Position numbers and translations under genes: made by a program
Part shown: positions 25,651 through 40,300 of the stretch, one piece after another
Layout: each line of letters starts with the position of its first letter
Numbering within the stretch: position 1 is the first letter of the stretch
Notes under the pieces: model-generated
What the model saw: only the letters and a program-made list of their open reading frames with translations
Databases searched by the model: none
Told to the model about the DNA's origin: nothing
NCBI RefSeq assembly: GCF_028389875.1
Contig: NC_084682.1
Span: 196,001-260,000, forward strand
DNA from: Rhea pennata
Lineage: Eukaryota; Chordata; Aves; Rheiformes; Rheidae
Reading direction: 5' to 3'
Length of the DNA: 64,000 bases

Positions 25651-28600
25651 GAGGGCATGGGGGGTGACAGCTGCTGCAGCCCACGCGAATGGCTTCTGCA
25701 GGAGGCTGTTCTGGATTTTAACTGCAAAAATGCTTCAGCTATTACCAAGCCCTGTGTCAATGCAGTGGTCATGCTGCTGTGAAGCACGGCACTGCAAACT
25801 CAGCAGTAGGCAAGCAGGTCACGCTCTACTAAGAGAAGTAGAACAGGGAGCTTTCAGGGGAAGACTTGTTTCCTCCCTCTTCAAGAACCTTGCCAGAGGC
25901 ATTTCTCGAGCACCATCAAGGAGAAAATGGAGAGTAGTGAGCTCCTCCTGGCCTGCCAAGATTTGGGAGAAACTCTCCTTAAGAAGTGTCTGAAGTGTCT
26001 GCCCATCTTGTGGGAGCAGTGGGTAGAGGCAGGCAGAGAGCCTAGGAGGGATTGTATTTTATTTACAGCATGTCAGAAGAACACCACCAAGTAAAGTGTG
26101 GTCAGCAGAAGTTTTGCCCAAGGAAGCAGGCAACTAGAGAGCCAAGCAAACGCAATGCAACCGAGCCGTAAAGTAACTTACAGGCTCTGTGCCAATACTG
26201 ACTTGGTATAAAAATAAATGTGCAATTTGCTCTGGACATTGCTAAACAGTTCATTCAACCAGCACAGCCAGTACCACTAAGAACCATGTTTAAAACTCCA
26301 GAGAGGGTTAAGTGGCTTTGTCTGAGGTCAGTATGCACTGATGGAATAGCCACACTCCCAGCAATTCTGACCCCAGAGCCAGCTGCAAGCAAGCTAACTA
26401 TAGTTCCCCTTCGCCCATCTATGGGTGCAGTGCCCTGTGCTGGAAAGACTGGCCTAGAGCTACATTGCCTCCACTGTTTCACTTGAAGCCCTACGTAAAA
26501 GATTTGACCACCTAAGTGCTTCCCCAAAGGTACTGTAGTGTCACTAAACTACCAAATTAAGCAGTTACAGAGAAAAGACTCTGAATATGTTCATGGGTCT
26601 GGTGCCAACAGTGGCTCAGAAGACTGAAAGGCTAGACAATGTCTCAACAAAGTAGTGAGTTCCCTAGTCTGCTGCTTCCTACTTTGAAAGTTGCAGTACT
26701 TTCCAAACAGCTTCTGCCTTGTACGGAAGTGACCTCTCACTCTCGCCTCTGGGAAGGAGCAGGTCGGTAACCAATAGGCTAAAACTGCCTCTTTTAACTG
26801 AATGTTAACACCAGTTGGAGTGGGAAACATAACAAAAGACAGAAAGGACTGTAGCCGGATTTTAACAAGTGGCTGAGAACATATTTAATAGGTGTGGATA
26901 ATCATGCATGACAAATCTGTTTGCAGTTTATCATAAAGTCCATCATGACAATAGCACGCAACAAAGCGATGGACAAATAGCACGTATCTTCTTCCTGCTG
27001 TTCAATAAGGGCAACCTGCACTAAGCTTTGCTTTTTGTTACACCTGTACAACCTCTCTAAAATCAGCAGAGTAGGCATATGCAAGGGCACAATCTCATCC
27101 CCTGCTTCCAAAGCTGATGCTGTCATCTGTGCTAAAGGCCAGCATAAGACTTAGGCCTCACTTGAGCGTTGTTTCAAGGGCTTTTAAGAAACCCGTCTGT
27201 GCTGGCGGCACGTGCTAGCAAGACTCCATCAGTGATGAGTGTCCAGGGAAATACTTATTCCAGACCTGATTCTGATAAACTAGCTCTGCTGCCTTTTGAC
27301 AAATCTTCACCTTTTCCATGTTTCCATTCTCTCTGGACATGGGTATACAAAAACATGAGCAAGGAGCTGTTTCTCTGCTGAATTCACCCAATCCTAACTG
27401 CTAATACTCAAGTTTCATGAAGGGCTCTGAAGTGAACCGCCCTAACTTTCTGGATATGTCAGGCTAACACGCTCCACGCTGTCAGATACACTGCAGAAGC
27501 TCTACATAAACAGGGTCTTACAGTCATCTGAACAGAACTTTCCATGAGAAGGGAAGTTTTGATAGGGCTTGAAAGAACTTAGGTAGGAAACAAACAGGGA
27601 GATTCCCATGAGACATTTACCTCACTTCATACCTCTCCTCCATTGACTGCTCTCAGTTTAATAATCAGACTAATATTAAAATGCAGGTGATTTCTCTTTT
27701 TCTCACTCTCCAAATCTTCATTGGAAAAGAATAAGAGAGAACTTGCCAGAATAGCTCTTTTATTGAGAGATGTGAAGCAGTTCATGTACAGGCACAGAAT
27801 AGTGCAGCCATTTACATCAAGTGTCTCTACGATGTGTCTAAAAATTATTTTATCGAGAAGATTTCTGCATAACATTACCCTTTGGGTAAGTACAAATACT
27901 GAATTAAGTTGACTCAGTCTCATCTTAAGCAGAAGACAGGAGAGCTGCAACTATTTAGGTATTAACATCAATATGAGATTCAAGCTCTGCCTACCATTTT
28001 CAAAAGCCTCCATATTTTGTGCTCCATACCCTATACATTAGTACCACTTTGAAAACATGCTTTAAAATCAGTTTCTCACCAAACTATTGAAAGAAGATTG
28101 AATTAGAATTTGCTGCCCTTTCAAACGGATTTAGATTGGTTTGTAATTGGACCTGAACCTGACATCACCTTGACCAGCTTGTTGACAACTTTTTTAATGG
28201 AAATCTTACCAGCTCACTGTACTGAAAGAATGTTTTACAGAGCTGCTTTTTAATTTTCCCTGGCCAAGAGCCTGTCAGTTTGGAATCAGTCATTGCAAAT
28301 GTCCTGCCCCCAGTTGCATCCTTCCCCAGGGAGGTAGAAAGAAATTACACCTTCACACAAAAAGCTCTGGGTATGAGAAAGCAAAGACTTTGTTGTTGCT
28401 CACAGAGAGTACCACATTTCTTCTAAGGCATACTCATGTTTAACAGCTTTTATTAATTTTGAATTGTGCTAGACACTAACAGAAAAAAGAGAAGGCTTTC
28501 CATTGGCACAACTGCCTGAGCAGGCACATTATCTGCAGTTTTTGTGGACATATAAGAATCATAATGCCTCCTTCAAGGGGAAAAGATTAATTTGCATTGC

Positions 28601-31600
28601 ACTGAATACTGAAAGCAGACAGTTGCCAACCCTTGACAACATAAACCTCCAGAAAGTTTTTTTTTGTTTTTGCTGAAGGCCTGCAAAAGTGTCAGAGATT
28701 GCAATGGACATAAAGGCACACAGCTTTTTCCATTAGCAGAGGGGCTGCAGAACCATATAGAAGGGTCATAGCCAAACAATAATGTAAAAAAATATAAGCC
28801 AGTCAACATCACGGCCTAAACTGGAATGTCTTTGAAGATATTTCTACATCCAAGCACTTACATTCTCCTCTACTGGTGACCCAAGTTCTTTTCCTCGCAA
28901 TTTAGCAGAGAAAGTCTTCTCAAGACAAGTCTCTCTCAAAGGATGTTCTCTGTCACCATTAGGTTGTCTAGTGTTGTAAGACATCTAAGTATAGAAATTA
29001 AATTTTGTATAAAACATGGTTTACCAAGTTGTGGCAGAAAAAAAATCAGCCCAGTAGGCAGTGCCATGTATCACAGGCAATGTAGAATCACATGAGGGCG
29101 GAAATTCAGGAAAGAATGCTCTCTATTGACACCACTGCTGCTCCCTGAAAACACCTGCCCACATTATGCACCAAACTTGCTCAGATCAGGCAAGGAAAAC
29201 GAATCTATACACTTAAGGTCCTAGGCAAAGTTGGAGGTTGGTTGGTCAAGATATCCAGGACTGAATTCAAGCCTTGCTCCTTGAACCAGGTTCAATCTAG
29301 ATTAAACAGCCTTTGTAGCCAAATCAGGAGTCTGCTGAGGAAATAAGGGAAGTAGGAGATCAGTTCTCCAGAGTCCATGTTGTCTGCTAAAGCCAGAAGA
29401 TAATCTTTGCTTGTTTCAAGTAGTGGTGAGGCTGAGCACAGTTCTGCAGCAGACATGGAGCTTCAGAGATGGAGCAGTGCAGACTCACGGAAAGCAGCCG
29501 GTGAGGAGGATGCAACGAAGGTCAGTAGAACCATTTCATCTCAGTTCTTACATCCTTTCTGATGTCATCGCAGTATCTGAGAGGCAACCCTAGGAAGCAG
29601 ACACCACATTGAATCAGATAAGACAGCTGGCAGTAATGCAGCTCACAGCCAAGTATTGCACGTCAGCCACCCACTAAAATGGATTGCACTGTGCTGTTTC
29701 ACTTGAGAGGACCGAGAAATTCTCTGGCATCCAAATCCACCTGCTTTATGTTCCTTATGCCAGTTTAACAGTCAAAGAAGCTCTCCAGGATCCAAGAGCA
29801 AGCCTTGAGATGGCAACTCTTGGCAACATAATATTAGATCAATGGAGAGGCTTCTCTGCAGTGTTTATATGTCACCCGCTATCAATATAAAAGAGACAGG
29901 ATATGGCAGAGCTCAGCACCCTAGTGAAGAGCAGTATTCTGCCAGAAAAAAGAAAAACAATAAAATCGTAACCCACAGAGACATAACAGAAGACAGCAAT
30001 GGATATGTGACAGGCCCTAAGAAAGATCAAAGACTTTATGATATTCTCTAGCCAGGAGATCATGGCTCAGTGAGGAGATGGGGACATTGACGGGTTGCTG
30101 CTAGCTCTAGTTAATCCCAGCTGCCAAAAATGCCTCATACAGTTCTTAGTAATAAGATTGTGTTGACTGACACTGAGATTACTGAGCCTTGCAGCTGGAG
30201 CTGGATAGATGGCTGTGAAAGGTCTACATCAGGCACAGGGCAGCCAGACAAATGCCTCAGCCTGGCCATGAAAATTGGCCTAACAGTATCCCAGCTGCAG
30301 CTCTGCAGAGAAGTAGGGTCTCTAGCCAATGGCCAAGCCAGCTGCTGATAGTTGCAGGAGCGAGAGCTGAGGGAGGCTCCACGCCGAGTAAATCATCACC
30401 CTGCCTGTAACCTCTCCCTTGGCTCTGAAGTGCTGTTTTCTCCGGCCTCAAGTCTTCTCAACAGCCCTAGCCCAATTCAAGGTCTATCAGAGCAGGAACA
30501 GGCTAGCACTGATCAATAGTATCAGGATTGGGGGCTTCTTAAAGAAGACGCCGTGGGCAAGGAAAAATGGTACTTGTGTCTTTAGCTCCAGAGCCCTCCA
30601 ATGTTGGTAGCTACATGAAGAGGAAGGCAGAAGGTTTAAAAAGAGATGGAAAGAAAGTTGGTAAGAATTAAAATCGCAGGATTTAAGAATGGCATCATAA
30701 GTCAATAATCTAGTATTTCTTTGTTGTCATGCTGCAGAATCACTACTTTAGTTAGGATTGTGGGTTTTCTCTGCACCATTTAAAAGTTATTAATAAAAGA
30801 GAGTGGTTTGCTTAGCATAAGGCAAACAGCTTCCAGTTCCAAATGGGAGAGAGAAATACAGCTCAGGAAGACTCCTCAGGTGAAAACAGGATGACGTGAA
30901 AGATGTGCTCCAAACCTTACAGGAGAGGTGCCACAGCCAAATGCAGCCATATAGTCGGGAGCTTTTGTACATGCTAGTGCTGCAGAAAGAGCTCTTTAGC
31001 AGAAGCGACTCTCCTTGTCCACTACAAGCAGCACATCGAGGACAGCTCTAATAGTCAGCAATTTTCAGAAGACCAGTTTCACAGATTAAAAAGGACAAGT
31101 GTTCAGAAATCCATGAATCAAAACCTGAAGGAAGAACATGAGGTTTTAGCAGCTCTGGATCTTTATGCTGGTACCTTAGAGAGAGAAATTTTGGGAGCTT
31201 TTTCGTCTAATTTTGACATGGGGAGGGGAGGAAGCCAGAAAGGGGACATGCTTTAGTTTTTGCGATGTTAGACTACAGGTCACATATTCCAAGCTTATTG
31301 TTCTCAAAAATCAAGATGGTGACAAAAAAATAAAAAGTAAAACACATTGAGAGGGAGGGAAGAAAGAAGTAAGCAGACCTTAAGATAAAATTTGACACAG
31401 AATAGGAAAAAAAATAGGTCCTGAAGGAAATGTTAAAATATGCACTAAATTGTCCAAGAATCAATATACAATCTACAGAGCAGATTAAAGAAAAACCAAA
31501 CAGCCTGCCCCCAATATAAACTGTTTCAGACACGCAGAAAAAGACAAAGTTAATCAGCAACTACCAAAACAAGAGCTGAAACTCGTCACCCTATGGATTG

Positions 31601-33919
31601 GCTCACTCTTGCCATAACCTGAGGGTTAGACGTCTCATTGTTACGCAGTAACTCAGGTTTTGCCCTCTCTTGCCTCCTCAGCCTGATGATAAAAAATAAC
31701 CCAGACTCTACAGTCTCCCATATTGCTGGCATTTATTTTGCTTTGCTAAGTCCTTTTAGATTTTTCCATTAAAAAGAGGAAGATGATAAAATTTCAGGGT
31801 CCCTCAGTTTCAGTGGGTAAGTGCAGGGCATCTGTTCCTTCCACCTGAAAAACTCTGTCAGTTTTCCAATGCTATTTTTCATGAAGGCAGCCTGATTTTT
31901 TCCAAAACATTGTTGTAGTGACTTACTGTGTTGCTAGGAAGCCTCCTTCCCAGAGCCTGGTTGCTGGCCCACAGCAAAGCAGAATGTTAGGAAAGATCAG
32001 CAGAGGGAAGGACCGTGATAAATGCAAGAACATTCATTGCCTAAGATCAGAATGAGCTCAATCCTAAATCTATCATCTTTTCTAAATGAGGGACTGGTTA
32101 TTTGAAAGAAGCCTGAATGCATTAAGGAGAGCACGAATAAAATGCTAAAGGAGTAACTCGAGAGACAAAGAGCTCAGCTCTTTTGGCTCTTTAGACAGTA
32201 GGCTATTTTTAGTCATCTCTGTTTTTTAAGTGAAATGGTGAGGGGAGAGTGAGAGACAGTGGTATCAGGATTTTTAAAAGCACCTGTGGAGCATTCCTGC
32301 TCTGCTGTGCAGCAGCCACACGGACATATCCAACCTCAGTTTCCACTGCCTTGCTCAGACACATACTGGTCTCAGCTAGGGCAAACTGCCCACCCTGCTT
32401 CTGGGAGCAGTGCTACAAAGTTGCCCAATTCTGCCACAGGTCCTCAGTTTGTGGGACTCAGCCAGGCTTGTAGATAGCTAGCCCTGATGCACTTATTTGA
32501 ACCATGCTCACACGCTATTCACACTGTTAGTGAGAGGCACAGGAATCTAAGCAATCAGGAGCAAAGGGAGCTGAAGCTGTAGCTATCTTCCCCCTGTAAA
32601 CCACAGGCAGGACGGTGTGAAAAGCTCCTTTCTGCAGTGCTACCCACCTGCCTTCAAGTGAGGTTAGACCAGCCCTCAATGCTTATGCGGCTGTAACAGT
32701 GAAGAAACTCAGAGGGGCACAGCAAGGCAAATGTTAAACTTGTGCTGTCAGGCACTAATAGGCATATAGCTGTGGGATCAAACAGTTCATCTGAAGGTGC
32801 AAAGCACCTGCAGAAGGCCAGGGAGTTACTTGGTTGTTAGCCCCTGCTGAGTTCTCTGCAACTATAGCTACACTGCAATCAATAACCAAGTAAGGCTGTT
32901 AGCTATGAACAGCCATCAGAGCATGACAACAGCATACACATTTTTTATATCCTCTTCACAGAGTCAACAGTTTGGAAAATCTCACATAGACAAACTGGAA
33001 GTGCACAGTTAACCCCATAGAGAGGCGTTTTCCCCCAGGACATGCACCTTGGTTTCTGTTAGCACATGAGGTGTTCACAACCAGCTTGCAAAAACATTGG
33101 CTGGGAGAAGATGTGCAGACTCTGGGTTTGCTGCCTGTTCAGAAGATACAAATACCCACAGTTCACTCTGCTAGTTTCTTCTCCATGCTAACAAGTTCAG
33201 AGAATAACTTGGGAAAAGTTACATGTGTGTGGGGAGAAGCCCCCTATTTCCTATCCACCACTCCGCAGAGCCCCAGACCAGGAGTCAAGGGGCTGCTGCT
33301 AATCTGCTGGGTGACTCCATGCAGATCAGTTCCCAGAGTCCCATCTCCTCCTGTCCTTTCCAGTCTGTAAAGAGAGCCAAGTGATGCATTTCCTCTCCTG
33401 CAAGAGGATTCTAAATGTATTAATAATGTCTGTTAATATTTTCTCTTGAAGTAAGCAAGGCTCACCTGCTACAAACCCCAAACTATTTGTTTCTTCCTTC
33501 TTTAAGAGGTATCTGATCTTCACTGTAAGTTTTGAGGAAATGGCCTCCAAAGGTAGTCATGGTTTCCCACCAATAGGCATTTATCATTGTCCTGCTGGTG
33601 TACGCAGAGTGAGATCACAACATGTTTTTATCAGGCAGGTGCAATTCCCATCTTATACACAGGCTCCCTTCATGTTGTCAGGAGGTACATACAAGGCATT
33701 GATTATTTCAGCACCCATTTTGTCCATCTCGTATAATAGGAGAAAAAAATTTTTGGTTGTAACTGTGGGAAAAGTCACTGAAAATGGGAAAAGGAGATGA
33801 AAAAAATTCAATATTAATTAGAAACTTCCCTGGGTGTCAGCAGGGATGTCACAGACTGGGGGATTTTGGAGGAAGTTCACACTCTAGCTGCAGAACTCTG
33901 GCTAAGGTTGGTCTAATTT

Positions 33920-33943
33920 ACACACACACACACACACACGCAC
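33920..33943. repeat. (CA)n microsatellite
   Basis: About 10 CA units with one CG, in the intergenic region. Confidence 0.93.
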
Positions 33944-34667
33944 CTGGTTCCTTATAATACAGGATCTTCTGTCCTGACCTTAGAGACTGAATTTTCAGAA
34001 TCCATTAAAGGCCTCCTGTCTGCCTCATACTTTAAGGTTGAGCAACATCCTCCCCTTCCTCTCACATTCCCCTGTTCTCATGGGGGGAGAGAGTATATAC
34101 CTCTCACAAGGTACAATATATCACCATCTTTCTTCCTAGCCCAGTGAACTGTAGCTGTGCCTGCAGATGAGATCCAAGCCTGCAAAATATCCCTGGGCTA
34201 TTCTTCAGGTATTTCTAATGGATTGAAATCTGGATTAGAAGACAGCTCTTTGGGGTTTAGATACAGAGACAAAATATGCCATGGACAGCTTTGTTACAAA
34301 GCAGAAAAGCAAGGCTCTTGAGGGTCAGGAGCTAGCACAGAACAAACAATGCTAATAAGGGCTGTTGGAGAAGCAAGGGGTAATGTATCAGAGATGAAAT
34401 GAATGTGCTAGTTGCTGACATTTCTTTGAAGGTTTGTATTATTGTCTGGGCAGCCTTCATTTTGTACGTCTGATTCTGGCTTTGGACAGATTTCAGGACA
34501 CTGCAAGAACCAGCTTAAGGAGTTCTCTATAAGGAATAGCGCAGCTTGATCTCCCTTGAGCATCTCGGCTTGAGTCCATTTGAACAATGCTATTTATACT
34601 TCATTAACACTGTGGACTTCTTGTTCTCTCCCAGCTCAGAAAGGGACAGAAATTGCTGCACTGAGTT

Positions 34668-34690
34668 AAAAAAAAAAAAAAAAAAAAAAA
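34668..34690. repeat. Poly-A run (23)
   Basis: Isolated A23. No retrogene-like sequence or obvious target-site duplication is seen beside it. Confidence 0.93.
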
Positions 34691-35359
34691 GAGTCAGCAT
34701 GTAGATTTTAAGAGGTTTATTAATAATCAACATTGATGGTGCCACCTCCTGCTGATATAATCAGTGTTAACCATGTGCTCCTGAGATGGTCAGAAGTGCA
34801 GGCTAGAAGTCTTGACACAGGCAAGAAAAAATTATCTTTTGAAGAAGATTACCTGTTCTCTGTCTCCCACCTGCTAGCCCAGTTCTGTTTACCTATTTTT
34901 ACCTCAGCCTGCGTATTCAGCCTGGCTTCAAAAGCAGGAAAGTGAAGCAGGACTTGGGGGGAGAAAGGGGACAGCAGTTGCAGCCTTTCTGATAGTTTAA
35001 TTGACCCCACTTAGTTTCATATTCAGAACAAGTTTATTTTCCCAATTGAATGACGACAAGCAATTTTAGAAAGCATAACCTCTCACTTGGATTTCAACAA
35101 CATTTAAAAAACTAAGAGAGGAAAGAAAGTTCCATTAAAAATGCTTTGACCGTGAACTAGTTTTGGTCCAGCTGCCTATAATGGCATAGCCCTCATGCTT
35201 TACAGCCTGGGTAAGCCTGGGTTCTTCAAAGATTGCCAGAAACCGAAAGCCAAATCCTGACAATTGCTGAGCACTTAACTCCTACTGAAAATGCAGGAGC
35301 ATGGCCTTACCAAGAACATACTGAAACAATTAAAGCCCAGCCCAACAGACACGAACACA

Positions 35360-35399
35360 GCTCCAGAGAGCTTACAGGTACAAAATGGGGTGAGGGAGA
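35360..35399 (+). repeat. 40-bp exact duplicate, copy 1
   Basis: The 40 bases starting GCTCCAGAGAGCTTACAGGT are identical to those at 37268-37307. Flanks differ at once on both sides. It may be the best-preserved piece of an old interspersed repeat. Confidence 0.9.
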
Positions 35400-37267
35400 C
35401 TTTAATAATAGCGCTCTTCTCTTGCTTGACTCACAGAAGAAAGATAAGAATAGATGATCACACAAAATTAAATCAGTGCAATGAATAAGTGAGACTCAGA
35501 TTTCTAAGAGAGGTTAAACCCTGCAGAAGTTTGAGATTACTTTCTAGCAGCCAGATGCATCCTCACACTTTTGTTTTGCCCGCTGAAAGGCTGAGAAGCT
35601 TCCTTGAAGACAAAGGATGTAGTATCAGAAAAAGAAATGTTTTTTTTTGTTGTTTTTTGTGTGTTTTTTTAACAGATCAGCCTTTCTGCCCATGATTGCA
35701 TCAAGACTGATTGTTCTCTTGCTCTCTGACGCAGCATTTGGCTGACTACACTTCACTGACTACCACATGCTCAGAGACAAGTGCATCACAGAAGAAGCAT
35801 TTAGACTGCTGTAACTAAGTGATAACCAACCAGCACAGCTTTCATTTCAATGACAGAAAGAACTTCAAAAGCACCTTGAATAGCTATTGAGATAAATCTT
35901 TTCTGTCAATATAAATTAAGATGTAATGAAGAACAATATGAAGAAGAAGGCAGTCTAACAGACTTAGGACATGCTGCCAGAGACTACTAGTTTTTCTTTC
36001 AGCAATCAGCATGCAGGACAGATTAATAAGGAATTTTTCTTTTTTCCCTCGTCAGGCTCACTGGAATTTCCAACCCGCTTCCTTCTTCCTTGCACTTTGT
36101 TTATCTATTTTTAAAATAATCTGCCTACTCATGAAGAAGCACTACTGTTACATCAGTATTAACAGCTAAGACAACATGTGCCTTCAGAGTGAGCAGAGCA
36201 GTACACAAGACTCTACTTCATTTCAGGTACCTCTACAGAGTTCACTGGACAAAGGGTTGCTGATGTCAGACTGGTGCCAAGCTGTTGCTGGGTTCATAGC
36301 AGTCTTCAACTGGGGCAGAAGGACAGCCTTTTGTTACCTTACCTCACCAACTTGCTAAGCCCAGTGCTGCCACTCACAGCAGCACAGAGAAGGAAGAGAT
36401 GATTTGCCTCCTGGTTGTTAAGCCTCAAAACACCCTCCAGAAAATAGCAGTGCACTTTCACTGCCATTTGATTTTCAGCTCAAACATTGCCCATGGACAG
36501 AGAGACTCCATATAGTTACTAATCTCACACAGCCTACCTCCTGAAACCTCTTAAGGCTACAGGAATAATAAAGACCTACCATCTTGTGGAGTGGGAATCC
36601 ACTGACAGTTAGGCTCACTTCTCTCATAAAATGATCTAAGTTACACTCTTTTCTTGTCTCCAAGCCTATTAAATCTTATCACTTCCTAACCTCTGACAAA
36701 GGGGCAAACAGAAAGAACTTATACATCTTCCTACTCTTCAATGAGACAACTACCAAAATCCTTTTAAAGAGACAATAACAAAGAAATTCTAGTTGGTTAG
36801 CAGAGACCAAAATAAATCTTTCTACAGAAAAGCTTTTTCTTCTTTACAAAACACCCACCCTTCATCCCTCTCCCAGTTCCTGTCTAAATCTTCCACAAGT
36901 AATAAGCTTAATTTACATTGTACAGTGACCGGGCAGAGACAGACCAAAGGGCTGGGCTGGCTAGTCCATCCCTGACCACTCAGCTCCTGCCCACTGATGC
37001 AGGTTCATTCCCATGCTTCAGGCTGCTCTGTAGTGCTCCAGCCTATTCAAATCAGGGCTACATCCACTTCAACCGCCTAGGCTGGATCAACGTCAGGATT
37101 AGGTCACACCTTTATAAAAATAACACTGAGGCAGATCCCTAAGGGACCTAGGCTGACACACTAAGAGTTAACGGTGAGAGTCAGATAGTCAGTTCCTTCT
37201 GATTTCAGTGGGAGTTCAAAGAACTAGCAAGCAACTTTTAAAGACAGCACGGTGCAGCCAGTTCCTG

Positions 37268-37307
37268 GCTCCAGAGAGCTTACAGGTACAAAATGGGGTG
37301 AGGGAGA
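37268..37307 (+). repeat. 40-bp exact duplicate, copy 2
   Basis: Identical to 35360-35399, same orientation, about 1.9 kb away. Confidence 0.9.
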
Positions 37308-40300
37308 AGTACTTAATGCATGAGGAAGAGTCATAACTCTCAGTGTTATATAGAGTCATCAATAAAACCAAATCTGTATTATATAAGCTCTGAGAAAACA
37401 TTCCTCCCTATACTAAACAGATAACTGCAGTTAAAATAGCTAAAAAAAGCTATTCTGTGAACTGCACATAACTGGGAGCTACTCAGACATAATTCATGCT
37501 TTCTCTTTATTCTTGTCCCTTCCTCCCACAGTTTTCACACTACTAACATACTTTTCTGGTGCACCATTTATTCCCTGTAGGAGACCAGTAGCCTCCAGAG
37601 AGCTGGCCTTCTTCACAGTCCCAAGCTCAGCACAGGGCTGGTGTCGCTGCTCCAGCTGGCTCACATGCTGCTTCACAGGGAAGCTCTTTCTACCTAGTCA
37701 GGCAGGTTTCCCAGCTCCCAGAAGAAAATAAACAAGGTAAAAAAGCAAAAGCCTCCCACAGAGCCAGGTAGAAATAGTCGGTAAGCACATAGTTTTACAC
37801 CATCCCAAGTTGCAGCACTCACCAAGGCAGTTTTACCCCAGTTACCTTCTCAGACAGGGTAAGACCAGTAACACCAGAGTCACTGCAGCTGTGGCCAATC
37901 TCCTTCCCTCATCCATGGAGCTGAGGGCTCTTGCACTTCCCTAACCACTAGGGGATTGCTTCATCTTGGGCCTTGAGTCGTTAGTCATAAAAACATCACC
38001 CTCTCAAGCATGACCTAATCTACCCCAGTTATGTACCCCAGCTTGTCATTTGTGTGTATGCAGCATCTGACCCAGTCAGACGAAATACACAAAGGGCCAG
38101 TTGGGGAAAATGGGGAAAAAGAAAAGAATTGACTACAGGCTTGATGCTGTGGGACCATATTATGTGTTCTTAAAGTTAGAATCTATAGCTAGATTGCACG
38201 CTTATATGTGGTATGGTAGGAATTCAACTGAAGGAACTCTCCTGTAACTTATGAGACATCAGCCAAGTGAATTATCTCTGAATTCAGCAATTTTTAAACT
38301 CATGCCTATGCAACCGTGTTAAGTTATGCAAATCCAAAAGGATCTTGATAAATCAGGGGCTGCTTGAAAAAGCACTTAAAAAAAATCCAGACAAATAAAA
38401 TATTAAAAATCAGTTCTTGAAAAAAAATACCTCTCATCAGTAACTGTTTGAGTTTATTCCATGGAAAGAGCCATCTTCCTACAGATAAAGAGTACAGAAA
38501 AAGGTCAGGTAAGAAAGACATTGTCTCTACTAGATAAATGAAGGTAAGCATTGAACGTTGAATGCCATGCTACATTTCCTTCTACGCAGGATAATATCTG
38601 CAATTTAAATAAATGAAATTCTGTTTTACATTTATTGCAATTTCAGTTGTTCTTGATGAGGTATTTCGGAAGGCAGGTTCTGTCAGCCAGGTCTCTGTTC
38701 AACATTAATATCAGAGTGCCTCCAAGTTCCAGTGGTCAGCCACTTCCCTCCCTGTGCAAAAGCTGTGCAAACAGAGGCAGCCCTCCTATTAAAATTTTGC
38801 AACCTCTGTTATGCAAGAGACAACAGGCAGACACAAACACATAGCTGAAGCACAAAGAAACAGCTGATAAATTACTAGTCAAGACCACTGTCCTTGAACC
38901 CGCTTCTATGCTCTCAGACCAGACTACTATCCTGAAACTTAAGTGCAATCTAGCACTTCAAGTATGCTGCTAGAAATAATGTGGAGTCTTCAAAGGAAAA
39001 ACATGCTCTGAAAGCTATTCTGTTCTTCTTGGACAAGCCTTGAGTAAATACACTGAAGCAGATCTTCTGTTTGGCTGATAACTGACTAGTATGTACAATG
39101 CATCATGAACAGAGTTCATTTTCCTGTTGCTAGTGAATCACTTCTCAAAAGGAAATACCTTTTTTCCTGATGGAGGGAAAACAGTCCAAAGAGAAGTGGG
39201 CTGGGCAGAAAGAACCTCTAAGAATAACTCAGAGACATAGCAAATCAAACAAAAAAAGTTCAATTATACCCTTACTTTGATATAACGGAAGTTGAATTAG
39301 GTCCAGCATTACTAGAAAAATTAGTTCTCAAAACCACTGGTAGAGCGAATTCTTCACTCCCAGAAGCATGCTGATTTAATTTCTACAGCTAAATATTTAC
39401 AGAGTAGATCGCATATGTTTTCAGGAGAGTTGCAGGAGCTGCACATTGAATGCAAATGAGCAGTCCTGTCTTCAGGGTCCTCACAGAGGGTTTCTGGAGT
39501 CACCTGCTTTCTTCATTCCTTCCTACACACCTAGCTACCTGCCAAGAAGACTGGGAGCAGTGTGGCCCTGGGAGGGAGGACAAGCCAGGAACTCAGTGTG
39601 CCCACAGCACCAGTGGGAAGATGACCACACTGACAGAGCGCAATCCCACAGCACCGGGCAGGGCAGGGAGGCAGCCATCACAGGTCCTGGTGACAGCACA
39701 GGCCTTGTCCCAGCCCAGGCAAGGTAACATATCAGATCCAAAGTCAACCCAGAAAGTCCAGTTAGAGAGCTAACATGGGCAGGGGACAGGGCTGGACACC
39801 AGAGTACCTATGACCTTTCCAGCAAGGGCCAGGGACTGGCTGAACGCAAGCAGGGCTCCTGGCCACTAAGAGGTCAGAAAGGAGGCTGGTCAGGACAATT
39901 AAGGCCCCTTTGTGCACTCAGGGCCTGGCACCGCCCTTGTACAAAAAACACTCTGATATGCCTCTGCCATCCATCACCAAAATTACTCTAAAGTACTTTA
40001 TAAATTTTAGTTCTGCTTCAGCTAAACATGATTGCAACAATAAATATTTACTTTTTAACCGGAGTTATCCACATATCTACTTATCCACTGAATTCTTTTT
40101 TTTTGCCTCATGCCTCTTGCAGCTCTGACACTGAATACACTTGCGCATAATGAATCAAGGAAAGAAGCCCACAAAGACCTTAAGAGGAAATCTAGTGCAG
40201 CTTGATGGAAGGGAATCCTTTGCAAGATCAAGAGTAGTTTGTTTCGGATAGTTAACTAGTTCCTAAAAACTTTTGGCAATGGGAAACAGCACAGACTCTA

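Noticed and set aside
24585-25684. Several long open frames on both strands, up to 263 codons
   Set aside because: They overlap in many frames inside the CpG island, are dominated by Pro/Arg/Ala/Gly, and arise because stop codons are rare in GC-rich DNA.
34668-34690. Poly-A run as the tail of a processed retrogene
   Set aside because: The preceding 500 bp show no coding similarity, no polyadenylation signal placed before the run and no flanking duplication.
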